Positions 35,170-52,560 of a DNA stretch of 62,500 nt are shown here, in pieces. The translations under genes and the position numbers were made by a program. Source of the DNA: Neocallimastix lanati (nom. inval.) (taxonomy: Eukaryota; Neocallimastigomycota; Neocallimastigomycetes; Neocallimastigales; Neocallimastigaceae); assembly GCA_016946835.1 (NCBI GenBank), contig JACVTC010000067.1, positions 162,501 through 225,000 on the forward strand, written 5' to 3'. The notes under the pieces were generated by a model. That model made no database searches. It saw only the letters and a list, made by a program, of their open reading frames with translations, and was not told where the DNA came from. Numbering within the stretch: the stretch's first letter is position 1; each line of letters opens with the position of its first letter.

Positions 35170-36126
35170 ATTAATGAATATAAATATTCATAAATAAATA
35201 TATATAATTTTAATTTATTAATATATATATTTTTTATGCATTGAATTTATATATATTTATTTTTATATCAATATTATTATAGAACTGTTTTTGATTTCGA
35301 AGATGAAAAACTTCATTTATACACTATTATGACTGTTCATAATATTTTAATGAACAATGAAACAGCAGTGTAAGTATAATATTATAATATTGAAACTAAA
35401 ATATATAAACTAATATAATAATAATATATTATTATTATTTATTATTTATTATTTATTATTTATTATTTATTATTTATTATTTATTATTTATTATTTATTA
35501 TTTATTATTTATTATTTATTATTTATTATTTATTATTTATTATTTTTTATTTATTATTTATTATTTTTTATTTATTATTTATTATTTATTATTATTAATT
35601 ATTATTATTATTAATATAAAAATATTATATTTTTATAATAAAAATTAAGTGATATAATAACAAAAAATGATGAAGGCCAAGAAATATTAAAAAGAATTAT
35701 TTTATTTGCTCCGTTATATAAAGAAAAGGATCACGTTCCAATATTTGACCTTATGTAATATATTATTATCAAATATAATGATTTTATTAAAAATCTTAAA
35801 ATATTATAATTAAAAATTTTTATTTCAATTTAATAAATTATAAAATGGAATAATAATAAAAATTATAAAATAAAAATATAGATATTCCATTTTTAATAAT
35901 ATTATTAATTTAAATAAACTTTCACTTTTGTTAACTGCATTTGCTCCAATACAAGATAAAGAATTAGGGTAATAATATAAAACATATTGTAATTACAGTT
36001 CAAAATTATAAAATAAAATATAAATATAAAAAAATTCGATATATGAGTTATTTTTATTTAAAATATTAAAATGAAAAATATAATTAATGCTAGTATTACT
36101 CACTCACTCTCTCTATATATATATGA

Positions 36127-36160
<34 letters not shown>

Positions 36161-36859
36161 GAACTATGGCCATTTCAAGAGAACAAACTATATTATTAAA
36201 ATTTATTGATGGTAAATTAGAAAACAAAAAGGATGAATTTGGAAATAATACTTGGGACTATCCAAAGGATTTACCAGATTTATTAGCAGTTCTCTTTAAA
36301 AGAGTAGTTCGTAGTTCCTATAAAATTATTTCTGATGATCAAGATGGTACCTACAGTACTGTTGATACTGATGGTTTAATTCTCTTATTAACTTGTTTTG
36401 GTAATTTAGTTATGACTTTCGATGAAAAAACTAGAATTAGATTGTCAAATCTTGGTTTTATTGAAGATATTATAAGTATGAAAAAATATGTATATATGAA
36501 TAATATAATAATATTAATATATAACTTTAAAAAAAAAAAAAAAAGTAGAAGTAATAGAATAACCCTTTTATTATATTAATTAATTTATTTTTCTTTTTAA
36601 TTATATTAATATTAATATAATATATATTAAATAGGTCTTTTAAAAAATGCTAATGAACTCCAACCAAGATTAAGAAAATTAGAGGATAAGGGAGATGAAA
36701 ACAATACCTGGTTTATGTTTAAAAATGATATCATAACTATTATTTCTGGTATATGCTATAACTGTAAACAAGTTCAAGATGAAGTAAATATTTTTTAATA
36801 AATAAATAAATGTTTAATTTATATATATTTTACAATTATTTTGCTTCAAATTTTAAAAG

Positions 36860-36910
<51 letters not shown>

Positions 36911-36927
36911 TAGATATATGTGTTTAA

Positions 36928-36966
<39 letters not shown>

Positions 36967-37423
36967 CATAGATAAGAGAATTAGGTGGTTTACCATTAGT
37001 TTTAGCTAATTGTAATATTGATAATAATAATCCATGTAAGTAATTTATTAATATTAATTATTATTTTCAATTGATCATACTTTTTAAATATTGTTATTTA
37101 TTAAATTAATTCATTTATTAAAATTAACAAATAAAAATAAATATATTAAATTAATAAATAAATATATATATAAATATTTAGATATCAAAGAAAGAGCTGT
37201 ATTTGCTATTAGAAATCTTTGTTATAGAAATCCTGAAAATCAAAAGATAATTGAATCATTAGAAGCCAAAGGTGTTGATAAGAGTGTCAATTTAGATGAA
37301 ATGGGTATTGACGCTGAAATTGATGAAAATGGAAAATTACATGTTAAAAGACTTCCAAAGAAAGACATTAAAAAAGAATCATCATCTGGAGAAGAAGAAT
37401 CAAGAATTCAAGAGTTAAATTAA
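34255..37423 (+). CDS. Ataxin-10 homologue
   Basis: Eleven exons (34255-34367, 34447-34629, 34781-34860, 34980-35088, 35283-35369, 35650-35754, 35882-35968, 36162-36475, 36635-36783, 36972-37035, 37182-37423) join in phase to 510 residues, close to human ataxin-10 (475). The protein is an all-helical armadillo-type repeat. The C-terminal ataxin-10 domain is clear: GDENNTWFMFKNDIITIISG, QVQDEIRELGGLPLVLANCN then IDNNNP, and KERAVFAIRNLCYRNPENQK (family consensus: I+EWAI.AIRNL.E.N.ENQ). The tail is acidic/polar. Ataxin-10 relatives include fungal Ctr86/CPK-type proteins; roles in cytokinesis and cell survival are reported, but the mechanism is unclear. The start is the first ATG, 10 bp after a poly-A tract. 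Intron 5 contains a heptamer array. Confidence 0.88.
35107..35168. repeat. (ATT)n trinucleotide repeat in an ataxin-10 intron
   Basis: About 20 ATT units in the intron between exons 4 and 5 of the ataxin-10 gene. The intron 9 region (36862-36910) carries a comparable ATA/TAA run. Confidence 0.9.
35430..35605 (+). repeat. Heptamer array (TTTATTA)n inside an ataxin-10 intron
   Basis: About 160 bp of TTTATTA units between exons 5 and 6, with two TTTTTTATTTATTA-type interruptions. It is the same unit as the large arrays at 14.5 and 59-61 kb, in the TTTATTA orientation, here transcribed as part of an intron. Confidence 0.9.
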
Positions 37424-37793
37424 AATCAATAATTAAAATAATTAACATATAGAATTATATATTTATATAAACAATATTTTAAAGTATTACTAAAATAAAT
37501 AACAATAAATGAAAGAAAATTATTAAATATGGAATTAAGTAGAATAGGAAAAAGGAAGAAATAAAAAAAAAAAAAAAATAGAGTTTTTGTATATAGTACA
37601 AGATTTTAATATATATATTAAAAGTTTGATTTTAAAAAAAATGTAAAATTTTGTTATTAAATTTAAATATAATTATAATAATAGACAAAAAATACCATAT
37701 CAATATATATAAATATAGATTACTATTGTATTTAATATTTATTTATTTATTTATGTATTTATTTATTTATGTATTTATTTATATATTTATGTT

Positions 37794-37825
<32 letters not shown>

Positions 37826-37875
37826 CATGATCTATCAACCATTTTTAATTATAAATTTTATTTATGTCAGTCCTT

Positions 37876-37970
<95 letters not shown>

Positions 37971-38060
37971 TTAATTTATAAATTTATTTATTATACTATT
38001 AATGTAATTTTATTATTTAAAAACACTTTCTTGTTAAAAGAATTAATTGGAAGATTGCTT
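37424..38060. other. Intergenic DNA with a TTTA tetramer array
   Basis: The 3' flank of the ataxin-10 gene. Poly-A at 37801-37825 and about 100 bp of TTTA/ATTT tetramers at 37870-37990. No gene. Confidence 0.7.
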
Positions 38061-38079
38061 TAAGGATTCTCACTATCAT

Positions 38080-39550
38080 ATTAAGCAGTATAAATTATAA
38101 TAGAAATTATAATAGAACAAGGTATTATATTAAAACCATTATTCTTACCTCTGATAGTCTTTTGTATCTAATCCTTTCTCGAATACTTTATATTTTAATT
38201 TCTGTATTAGCTGGAATATCAATTGTTGGAACTTTGAAAATCGTGACGGATGTATTCATTTTAATTCAATTTTTAATTCTATCTGTATTTTTCTTCAAAG
38301 AGTCAGTATTAGTTTATTCTTTAATTCTTTCTCTAATTCCTATCTATTTCTTAATCATTATAGAACAATAGTGAGACATGTAGACATAAAATCCCTAATA
38401 TAGGTGATCTTTATAGTGTTATCCAGTTAGATATTCATTAGGAAACATTTACATCTCCAGCAAAAAAAACATAAAAACTCAAGAAATAAAGCGAAAAATG
38501 GTTTTGCTAATTGGCTCAAAAATCATCACAATAACCCTTCTGTTATTGTTGGTGATTTGGTGATTTCAACATAACTAAACAGCAACTTAAAAATCTTATT
38601 CTTTAAATTTCACCTCATTGATTTGTTATAGATATGGTCGTTAGTTTTCTTGGTCTAACGGTGGAAAGAATTCTTGTATTTACTTTTTAGATGTTAACGA
38701 TAAATTTAAATTAAGAAATTATTTAAATATTGCTTTTTTTTTTTTTTTATTAAGGATATCTCAGATCATTTACCACTTATTCTTTCTTATAAGAAAACGT
38801 CTCCTGATGGTTTTATTAAGTCACCCCCTTGTAAGAAAATTAAATGGTCTAGTCAAATTTGTAGAGATAAATATAAATCAGTTTTCCCTCATAATAAATT
38901 TACATATTTAGTGAATGAATTTGAATATAATGATAATCTGGACTCTCAAGCAATTATAAAAGAAACTTCTTGTTACAGTTAATAAAGTAGATGATGAAAT
39001 TCAAGTAAGAATTTCTAAAGATCTACAGGGTTTATCATTCCATTGTCCAGATTTCATTTAGAAATTATCTCATAAAAAACATTTATTTTATAAAAAGATT
39101 AAAAATCTTAAACTTAGAAGTGATTTATCTAATTTTCAAGCATTCTGTGATCTATTTAAAGAATATAGGGCTTTTTATGAATATATTATTAGTATTACAA
39201 GAAATATTTGGATAATTATATTTAAAAATTTGATTCATTCCATCAGCGAATGCTTATTAAAAAAAAAAAAAAAAAAGAAAAAGAAATAAAAAGGACTCTC
39301 AACGGTGTTGGTCTTGGCTTAATAACATCTTTAATCCCTCTTTCTCTCCTATTCAGTCACCTATGTACATTAAAGATAAAGTAGTTAATGTTTTAGTTCC
39401 TCATGAAGATCAACCCAACCGATTATCAGAACACTATGAAGAATTTGCTTCTGATACAACCGGCCACAATCTTAATGGAATACTAAACAATTCTTATTCT
39501 CCTCAGGAATCAATTAATCAATTAATTAACCTATATACAAATAGATGATG
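38080..39550 (+). mobile_element. LINE fragment: AP endonuclease domain and following linker
   Basis: With frameshifts the plus strand reads through the 5' half of LINE ORF2: KHKNSRNKAKNGFANWLKNH, then NPSVIVGD (38515-38565; VGDFN box of the APE endonuclease, here frameshifted into FNITKQQL), ISDHLPLILSYKKTSPDGF (38755-38815; the SDH catalytic box), KKIKWSSQICRDKYKS, NKFTYLVNEFEYNDNLDSQA, then the charged linker and VNVLVPHEDQPNRLSEHYEE with FASDTTGH (39395-39460), which precedes RT in these elements. The RT itself is absent. Several frameshifts and stops mark it as inactive. The left boundary is uncertain. Confidence 0.75.
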
Positions 39551-40262
39551 CTTATTTATCGACAAAATATATTTAATGATTACAAAGTATTCAAGAAAAG
39601 TAATAATTATTATATTTCTATTATTAATATTTTAATGATGAGATAATTTAAATATTTAAAATCCTTTTAGACATTTGGATCATAGGTGTGAATTGACAAC
39701 ATAAAATAAAGAACATGAAATATTAAAGGAAGATTACTTAATTGAGTTTTTGTGTTGATTATTTAAAAATCATATTTATTTTGGAAATGAATAAAAATAA
39801 TATAATTGAAAATTATAGCAAAAATAGCTTACAAAAAGATATAAAATGAAATAATGAATCTTAATAAATTATAAAACAATTTACATTATTTACTAGTAAG
39901 TTTAAATGGCTAGAATAATAATAATTAGTTACAACTGAAATCAATTTCATAACTATTCTTTATCAAGTACCCAAATATATAATTAACAATTTATTTTAAT
40001 GCTTATCGTTAAAACTATAAAGCGAAAATATATAAAAAAAATCTGTGTTAATCTTCAAAATGGATTATAAATTGAAAGTGATATAAAACCTAATGCATAA
40101 GAGGTATTCACACAAATTGAGATGGTTTCCATCATTTAGTGCTAGAAACTCTTTATCATAAAATATATTATTAATAAAATTGACATATAATTAACTAGAC
40201 TCTAAATTCCTAACTCTTAACAACATTATATAATTTATATTTTTATAAGTAAAATATTAATT
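39551..40262. mobile_element. Probable LTR-retroelement remnant
   Basis: No open frame. The segment around 40010-40140 (AAACTATAAAGCGAAAATAT through GAGATGGTTTCCATCATT) is related to 23172-23325, so both look like relics of one LTR family. The rest is AT-rich and not identified. Confidence 0.4.
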
Positions 40263-40269
40263 TTTTATT

Positions 40270-40378
40270 AATTGCTTATAATAGAAATATAATTTGTAAA
40301 TCCACCTCATACAAAAGCTGATAACGGAATAAATTGTTATATTATTAATATTTCAGTTAAGCCATACTTTTCAAAAAT

Positions 40379-40415
<37 letters not shown>

Positions 40416-40655
40416 AAATTTAATATTAAATATTACTCATACTAAAATTATAAAATAAAAATAGTATATATTAGTTTAATATTTTCATAAAGATATTTGA
40501 AAGTTTTAACATTTAATAGGTATTGAAGAAGAAGAACATAAGACAATATTAGAATTGTCAAATATTAATACCAATAAGGAAAAAAAAAGTAACGAATTGT
40601 TAATTGAAAATAATCATTTGAATAATAAAACTTTTGTTAATTTTTATTTTTAATA
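40270..40655 (+). pseudogene. Orphan exon-like frames
   Basis: Two short coding-looking stretches sit on the plus strand with no gene attached. The first reads FVNPPHTKADNGINCYIINI followed by SVKPYFSKII (40298-40385). After a poly-A and an intron-like stretch ending in TTTAATAG comes GIEEEEHKTILELSNINTN followed by KEKKSNELL, ending in TAA near 40651. They look like the last exons of a gene whose body was lost, perhaps when the retroelements upstream arrived. The family is not recognised. Confidence 0.3.
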
Positions 40656-40908
40656 TTATTAATATTATTAATTTAATATTATGATTATTATTATGTATTA
40701 TTATTTATATATTAAGTATTATTTAGCATAATTATTATTATTGTTGCTATTATTCATATTTATTTTTTTTTAACAAATTTAATAAATAATACATATAATT
40801 AAAAAAAAAGTAACATAAATATTAAAAAAAAAAAAAAGTAAAATAAAAAATAAAATAAATAAAAAAATCTTTATATCATTATAATAAATTTTTTTTTTTT
40901 TTTTTGTC
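40656..40908. other. AT-rich 3' flank of the T-box gene
   Basis: Short A/T-rich stretch with ATT repeats and poly-A. It contains the 3' untranslated region of the minus-strand gene ending at 40909. Confidence 0.5.
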
Positions 40909-47676
<6,768 letters not shown>

Positions 47677-48566
47677 TATATATATAACATATTTTTCATT
47701 TATGAAGTTAAAAAAAAAAAAAAAAATAAAATAAAATAAAATAGAAATATAGAAGTAATAAATAAATTTATTATATATAATAATATAATAAAAAAAAAAA
47801 TCAATATAACATAAAAACAATTAATAATAACTTATTTTATCAATTTATTTTTTCTTTACTTTTTTTTCTATTACTATTGAATATTTGATTAAAAAAAAAA
47901 AAAAAAAAAAAGGTTGTATTTGTTTTAATAATTAAAAATAACAGTTTTGAAAGTTTAAAAAAAATTATTTAAAAAAAAAAAAAAAAAAAAAAAGACTAAA
48001 TTAAATAAAATATTTTTTGAAATTTATATATTAAACTAAACAAAAGAAAAAAGAAAAAAAAAGAAAAAAAAAAAAAAGAAAGAAATAAAAATGAAAAGCT
48101 TAAAATATCACACTTCTTCAAAAATTATAGAGTAAGTTTTGAAATATAAATTTTTTTTTTATATTAACAGTAAAAAACTTTAATTTCTTTTTATAATCAA
48201 AGTTATTAGTATTATAGTCTAAATCAAAGGTAGGAACTTATTAATTAACTATTTTGTAGATACTTTTATTATGTACATAAAATATAAAATAAAATATGAT
48301 ATAATAAAATCCAAAAATATTAAACTCGAATGATTTTTTTTTTTTTTTTTAAACTTTAACCATCTTTTGTAGATTAAAATGTATAAAAAATTATGAATTT
48401 TAAATTATTATTAATAAAATTAAATATGAATTATTTAATATATATTGTTTTATTTATTTATTTATCGGTATATTTGAATAAAAAATAATACATGATTACG
48501 TTTTATTAATTGTGGATTTTTTTCCTTTCATATTTATTAATTATATATAGGAAACTAATTTGAATG
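47677..48566. other. AT-rich 5' flank of the T-box gene
   Basis: Poly-A (47702-47725, 47892-47910, 47972-47992), poly-T and TA-rich stretches. It should contain the promoter of the minus-strand T-box gene. No element is recognised before the MITE. Confidence 0.5.
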
Positions 48567-48928
48567 TAGTGCATTTCATAATGTGGCGTATTTTGTATGT
48601 GGCTTATTTTTTAATAATTAAATAAATAATTAAATAAATAAGAATTAAATAAATAAAAAATATTCATTTTATATATATATATATATAATTTATTAATATT
48701 CAATTTTAAAAATAATTTTTATAACTCTTTTTTAATAGAATATATTATTATTTCTTTTGAAATAGATATCTAATAATATTTAATTGTAAAAATACGTTAT
48801 TATTTCTTTTGAAATAATAATTATTTATATATTTATTTATGATTGTATAGAATATTTTAAAAATATATGGCTTTATTTTAAAATTATTATAAGCCACATT
48901 GGGAAATACACCATTGCGAAATGCACTA
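48567..48928. mobile_element. MITE with ~42-bp terminal inverted repeats and TA ends
   Basis: Left end TAGTGCATTTCATAATGTGG continuing to ATGTGGCTTATTTT; the right end read in reverse complement is TAGTGCATTTCGCAATGGTG continuing to AATGTGGCTTAT. The outer 11 bp are identical and the rest matches imperfectly over about 42 bp. The TA at each end fits a Tc1/mariner-type target duplication. Inside is a repeated palindromic block, ATTATTTCTTTTGAAATA, near 48745 and 48798. At 362 bp it has no transposase and would need one in trans. Its boundaries are sharp against flanking A/T. Confidence 0.75.
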
Positions 48929-49121
48929 TCCTCGTTAATTTAATATGTGAAATAATAAGCATGAAAATTAAAATTTTTTAGAAATTTATTGCAAAATTTT
49001 ATCTATAATAAAACAAAAAATTTAATTTTTGATTCTACATACTACATATATTAATATTATTATTATTATATAAATTTGATAGAATTCTTTTATAAATACT
49101 AATACTAATTATTAAAAATAT

Positions 49122-49152
<31 letters not shown>

Positions 49153-49798
49153 AATTTAATTTTTAAAAAATTAATATTTTAATTTACTCTTAAACTCTTA
49201 ATTAAATTAAATGTAACCTACTACATATATTAGAATATACTTTAAATATATGTTATGATTTATTTTGTTTTGTCCCACATTTAAAATTTTTTTTTTTTTT
49301 TTTTGAATTTTAAATTTAATTAAATAATAAATAACAACTTATATATTAGAGTTTATTGGAAATTTTAAATGGATTTTTAGAAATCAAATAAAAAAAATAA
49401 AAAAAATTAATAAAAAAAAAATTTTTTTGAAAATAAATTGATTAAATAAAAAAAAAAAAAAAAGAATTAAATATAAATAAAGAAGAAGAAGAAAAAAGAA
49501 TGAAGATGAAGATAAAAAAATTATGAATACTAGACTTCTTTAAATTTATATGTAAATAACAAATTTAACTTTTTTTTTATATTTTTATATTTATTAATTT
49601 TGTGAATTTAATAGTAATTTATTAAAACTATTTTTCAAAAATATTATTATTAGGTGTTTTAAGATATTTAATATGCTTTTAATGAAACACAGGATAATAA
49701 ATATAAACAAAATAATAGATTATTAGCAGAATAATTAATTATTTGGTTCTTATACTTATTTTTTTATTAAAATCAAAAAAATGTAAAATTATATAAAT

Positions 49799-49841
<43 letters not shown>

Positions 49842-50544
49842 AATTTAAAGATAATACATCTTTCTGAATAAGATATCTTTAGATTGGTTCATTTTACTTT
49901 TTTTTTTTTATTTTTTTTTTAGATATTAGATATTATATCTTTGACTATAATACTTATATAATACTTATACATTAAATTAAAATAAAATAATTATACAAAA
50001 TATTAAAGTTACAGCTTTATTTATACTTTTAGATTATAATTATTAATAAACATTTAAATTAAAGTAATATAATAAAAATGTCATTCCAATAAAATATTTT
50101 TATATAAATTTAGATGAACGTTAAATTTATTATATAATAATTAATATCATATATATATATTATATATTTTTTTTTCAAAAATATATATATAAAATATTAT
50201 ATTTGGTTTATTTTTGATTTATTTATCAAGTCATTATTAATTTAATGATTATATACTATTATATTATTATATACATTATAATATTTATTATTTATTCTTT
50301 TACTATGATACATAAATAGTTTAATGATTATATAAAATTAAAAAGAAAAAATTTTTTTTTATTTTATTATCATATAAATAGAAATTAAATATCATAAATT
50401 TTTTAATTTTAATTTATTAAACATATTTCATTTATTTTTATGCTATCTTTCATGACAATATGATAAACTTTATTTATTATAAATTATATATTTTTGATAA
50501 TAAATAAAGTTTTAAAATATTTATCTAGCTTTTTTTTAATGGTA

Positions 50545-50575
<31 letters not shown>

Positions 50576-52122
50576 TTTTCAATAGAACAAAATGATATGA
50601 TTCATTTATTTTTTTTATCCATATAACATGGAAAACAATTGAAAGCCGTTTTATATTATAAATGATTATAAATAACATAAAATGACATATTCTTAAATAA
50701 ATAGGTATTTCTTAATGTAAAAGCAAATAAATAAACAAATCAATAAACACAAAATAAAAAATTGTAAAATTAATAAAATAAATCAATAAAATAAAATAAG
50801 CATAAACATAAAAAAATAAATATCATTTCTGAGTTTTAAGTGCTCTATTTAAACAGATTAAGAATTTCACTGACCTCAATAATTCATTTAACTCAACCGT
50901 TACTATCAAAATTCAATATATTCAGTCTTAAACCATTTATTAAAATATTAAATTCAAAGAAATATTAACAATTAACAGTCACGTTAAAATTAAAATAACT
51001 AAAATTAAAAAATATAAACAACTACAAGTACTTCAAAAAAAAAAATAAAAATAAAACAAAATAAAACAAAATAAAACAAAATAAAAAAAAATAAAAAAAA
51101 AAAAAAAAAAAAAAATTAAATTTTATTAAAATTAAATGAATTCTCTATTTGGGGATTACTAACTTATTGATGGTAGATCCATTAACCAGAAAAAAAAAAA
51201 AAAAAAAAAAAAGTATTTCTGGACCCTTGTCCTTGGCTCAAAATATATATATATATATATTTTTTTTTTGATTTCATCATGGAAATGTGGAAAATGCTAA
51301 AGTATATTGGGGAGGAATATGGAATATTAAATATCATTGTTATGTGTTTAATTACATTGTACATTAAAATATATATATATATATATATTTTATTTTTTTT
51401 TTTATTTGATTGTATCCTGTAGTGTAACACTAAATGTTACCAATAAATGTTAAGACTATTACACAAAAATGATTATATAAATAACATAACATTTTATTTG
51501 TAAATTTTTATTTTTAATTTTTATTTTATTTTTTTTTTTTTTTTCTAGCATAAATGATAAAGATTTTATTACTTAATTATTAATATTGATTATTGATTAA
51601 TGTAGAAAAAAAAAAAAAAAAAAAGTGAAAACTATATAGAATAAATAATATTATTGAGATATATTGATATACATTGAGTTATTTAATATGATGTATTAAC
51701 TATATAAATAAATTGAAATAAAAAAAAAAAAAAAATGAATATAATAATATAATAAAAAATAAAAAAAACTATCTAATTTTTAAAAAAAAATTTTTTTTTT
51801 TTTTTTTTTTTTGAATTTATTCTTGTTTAATTTATTTTAATTTATTTATTAATATTATATTAATAAATAAATTTAATAAATAATAAATAATGAATTGAAT
51901 ATATAAATATTTTTAATGATGTTGGGAAAGAAAAATTCAAGGATGAATCATTATTATATTATATAAATAAAATAAAATAAATTAAATTAAATTAAATTAA
52001 AAATAATATAAATAATAATAATAATAATAATTTAATAATTGTATTAATAACTAAATAATAATAAAATTTAAATATGATATAAATATATATATATATATAA
52101 ACTTTTTTTTAAAAGATAGATA

Positions 52123-52161
<39 letters not shown>

Positions 52162-52319
52162 TTACTATGTATTATACTAATTGGATGAAATATATTATAT
52201 ATAAATATATTATTATAGTATTACTACTACTATATTATTATCATTAGTCACCATCTTAAATTAATATTAATTACTTATTATTTATTATTATTTATTGATT
52301 AATGATTATTTATTTATTG

Positions 52320-52353
<34 letters not shown>

Positions 52354-52560
52354 GCTTAATTATTGAAAGTTGATTATTTCTATTTTATTATCTTTAAAAT
52401 GAATATCTTTATTTAATTATTTCTTGATGGATTGATGGATTGACGGATTAATGGATTGAATGATTAATTTTTTTATTTTTATTTTTATTTTATTTTTATT
52501 TTATTTTTATTTTTATTTTTTTTTTTTTTTTTATTTAATTTATTTATTTATTTTACTTAT
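48929..52560. other. Gene-poor AT-rich intergenic DNA
   Basis: About 3.6 kb with microsatellites (TA at 49804-49838, ATT at 49126-49148 and 52322-52350, AAAAC/TAAAA runs) and poly-A/T tracts. A 15-bp perfect inverted repeat AAACTTTATTTATTA lies at about 50466-50513 (hairpin). A less AT-rich patch at 51130-51440 contains CTGGACCCTTGTCCTTGGCT but no identified gene, tRNA or snRNA. The right end is the 3' flank of the next gene. Confidence 0.55.
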
